Assembly: GCA_963921195.1 (NCBI GenBank)
Contig: OY992539.1
Coordinates: 159,160,622-159,224,621, forward strand
Length of the DNA: 64,000 bases
Reading direction: 5' to 3'
From: Pegoplata infirma
Taxonomy: Eukaryota; Arthropoda; Insecta; Diptera; Anthomyiidae
The notes beneath the pieces are model-generated. The model saw nothing but the letters and a program-made list of their open reading frames with translations, was not told the origin of the DNA and did no database searches. The position numbers and the translations under genes were made by a program. Below are positions 61,701 to 64,000 of this stretch, in pieces; position 1 is the first letter of the stretch, and the number at the start of each line of letters is the position of its first letter.

Positions 61701-64000
61701 CTATCAGACTAGTATTAACAGATATTTATGCATTCATATCAAAAATATTTTCGGGTTACTTGTAATAACTTGAAATGGCTATATCAAGGTTACCATTATA
61801 TCGATTTCAAATGCCTTTGCACGAATTTAAATCTTTTTCAATAAAGTTTAAATAGAATAAAAGAGATTGCTCGATTTTAAATTTTAAAAAAAAAATATTT
61901 TTTCAAAAATGATAAACTTGTAATTTTTCGTAGTCTGGAGACCTTTTACTTTCAACGGCTGTATCTCTGCAACTATTGCTCCGATTTCGTCAAAATAACA
62001 AAAAAATAAAAGATTGAGACTTTATCTTTCCTCTGGAACCAAATGTGAGACAATCGGGCTGGTACTTACAGAGATATATGCATTTATGCAAAGTTTTTTT
62101 TTCATTTTTATGAAAAACCCATTATTTAAGGTTTTTTGGAGACCCTCATTTTTAAATTGCTATAACTCGGTAAATAATGATCCGATTTTGACTCTATAAA
62201 AACTAGAATGCATAAGTATATTAGCTTTATCATGACAGAAAAAATTTAAGACTATCAGACTAGTATTAACAGATATTTATGCATTCATATCAAAAATATT
62301 TTCGGGTTACTTGTAATAACTTGAAATGGCTATATCAAGGTTACCATTATATCGATTTCAAATACCTTTGCACGAATTTAAATCTTTTTCAATAAAGTTT
62401 AAATAGAATAAAAGAGATTGCTCGATTTTAAATTTTTAAAAAAAAATATTTTTTCAAAAATGATAAACTTGTAATTTTTCGTAGTCTGGAGACCTTTTAC
62501 TTTCAACGGCTGTATCTCTGCAACTATTGCTCCGATTTCGTCAAAATAACAAAAAAATAAAAGATTGAGACTTTATCTTTCCTCTGGAACCAAATGTGAG
62601 ACAATCGGGCTGGTACTTACAGAGATATATGCATTTATGCAAAGTTTTTTTTTTCATTTTTATGAAAAACCCATTATTTAAGGTTTTTTGGAGACCCTCA
62701 TTTTTAAATTGCTATAACTCGATAAATAATGATCCGATTTTGACTCTATAAAAACTAGAATGCATAAGTATATTAGCTTTATCATGACAGAAAAAATTTA
62801 AGACTATCAGACTAGTATTAACAGATATTTATGCATTCATATCAAAAATATTTTCGGGTTACTTGTAATAACTTGAAATGGGTATATCAAGGTTACCATT
62901 ATATCGATTTCAAATGCCTTTGCACGAATTTAAATCTTTTTCAATAAATTTTAAATAGAATAAAAGAGATTGCTCGATTTTAAATTTTTAAAAAAAATTA
63001 TTTTTTCAAAAATGATAAACTTGCAATTTTTCGTTGTCTGGAGACCTTTTACTTTCAACGGCTGTATCTCTGCAACTATTGCTCCGATTTCGTCAAAATA
63101 ACAAAAAAATAAAAGATTGAGACTTTATCTTTCCTCTGGAACCAAATGTGAGACAATCGGGCTGGTACTTACAGAGATATATGCATTTATGCAAAGTTTT
63201 TTTTTCATTTTTATGAGAAACCCATTATTTAAGGTTTTTTGGAGACCCTCATTTTTAAATTGCTATAACTCGATAAATAATGATCCGATTTTGACTCTAT
63301 AAAAACTAGAATGCATAAGTATATTAGCTTTATCATGACAGAAAAAATTTAAGACTATCAGACTAGTATTAACAGATATTTATGCATTCATATCAAAAAT
63401 ATTTTCGGGTTACTTGTAATAACTTGAAATGGCTATATCAAGGTTACCATTATATCGATTTCAAATGCCTTTGCACGAATTTAAATCTTTTTCAATAAAG
63501 CTTAAATAGAATAAAAGAGATTGCTCGATTTTAAATTTTTAAAAAATTTTTTTTTCAAAAATGATAAACTTGTAATTTTTCGTAGTCTGGAGACCTTTTA
63601 CTTTCAACGGCTGTATCTCTGCAACTATTGCTCCGATTTTGTCAAAATAACAAAAAAATAAAAGATTGAGACTTTATCTTTCCTCTGGAACCAAATGTGA
63701 GACAATCGGGCTGGTACTTACAGAGGTATATGCATTTATGCAAAGTTTTTTTTTTCATTTTTATGAGAAACCCATTATTTAAGGTTTTTTGGAGACCCTC
63801 ATTTTTAAATTGCTATAACTCGGTAAATAATGATCCGATTTTGACTCTATAAAAACAAGAATGCATAAGTATATTAGCTTTATCATGACAGAAAAAATTT
63901 AAGACTATCAGACTAGTATTAACAGATATTTATGCATTCATATCAAAAATATTTTCGGGTTACTTGTAATAACTTGAAATGGCTATATCAAGGTTACCAT
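55728..64000 (+). repeat. Satellite block 4 (551-bp family)
   Basis: About 15 monomers resume in register after the target duplication aatgc and run off the window end. Order by subtype is a-b-a-a, a-b-a-a, a-b-a-c, then mixed. The poly-T tract before cattttta ranges from about 9 to 14. The monomer 55783-56333 is a good reference copy (551 bp). No gene is seen. Confidence 0.97.
55783..62415 (+). repeat. Four-monomer higher-order repeat, period about 2213 bp
   Basis: Blocks start at 55783, 57993 and 60207. Type-b monomers fall in the second position of each. Shared private variants lie 2212-2214 bp apart between blocks two and three: gattttaactc (58313/60527), aaataaatgagattg (59094/61306) and the longer A-run near 58130/60345. 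The third block diverges in its last unit, which is type c. Confidence 0.85.

Overview
The window is about 84% satellite DNA: roughly 98 head-to-tail copies, all in one orientation, of an AT-rich monomer of about 551 bp. It looks like heterochromatin (pericentromeric or subtelomeric) of an insect, most likely a fly. The basis for that is a LOA/R1-type LINE whose first ORF resembles the insect DUF4780 family, a tRNA-Phe type primer binding site in an LTR element, and strong AT bias. The species cannot be fixed from the sequence. No host protein-coding gene, rRNA, tRNA gene or CRISPR is visible; every credible reading frame belongs to a mobile element.

Layout. (1) 1-2567: satellite, with a 1018-bp dimer (one full and one internally deleted monomer) repeated twice. 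(2) 2568-7777, minus strand: one complete LINE of 5.2 kb with a 13-bp target duplication, two intact ORFs, a DPE-like internal promoter element and a 3' tail that reads as (TTAGG)4 on the plus strand. (3) 7778-21027: satellite with local trimers and several deleted monomers. (4) 21028-21925: a non-autonomous terminal-inverted-repeat element carrying a 90-bp minisatellite. (5) 21926-51709: the longest satellite block, containing a duplication with an offset of about 7.18 kb (13 monomers) and a template-switch hairpin. (6) 51710-55727, minus strand: an LTR retrotransposon with nearly identical LTRs, a tRNA-Phe primer site and a polypurine tract, but only one 592-codon ORF and no pol. It is itself interrupted by a 588-bp MITE with 106-bp inverted repeats that supplies the last codons of the ORF. 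(7) 55728-64000: satellite organised partly as a 2.21-kb four-monomer higher-order repeat.

The satellite has several levels. Each 551-bp monomer consists of three diverged subunits of about 200, 170 and 180 bp. Monomers fall into subtypes that alternate in 2-, 3- and 4-mers, and blocks of about 13 monomers have been duplicated. All three large insertions lie within 41 bp of the same place in the monomer. The most unusual items are the pol-less LTR element with its unrecognised Ser/Thr/Asn/Ala-rich protein, the telomere-like tail on an otherwise ordinary young LINE, and the shared insertion site in the satellite.
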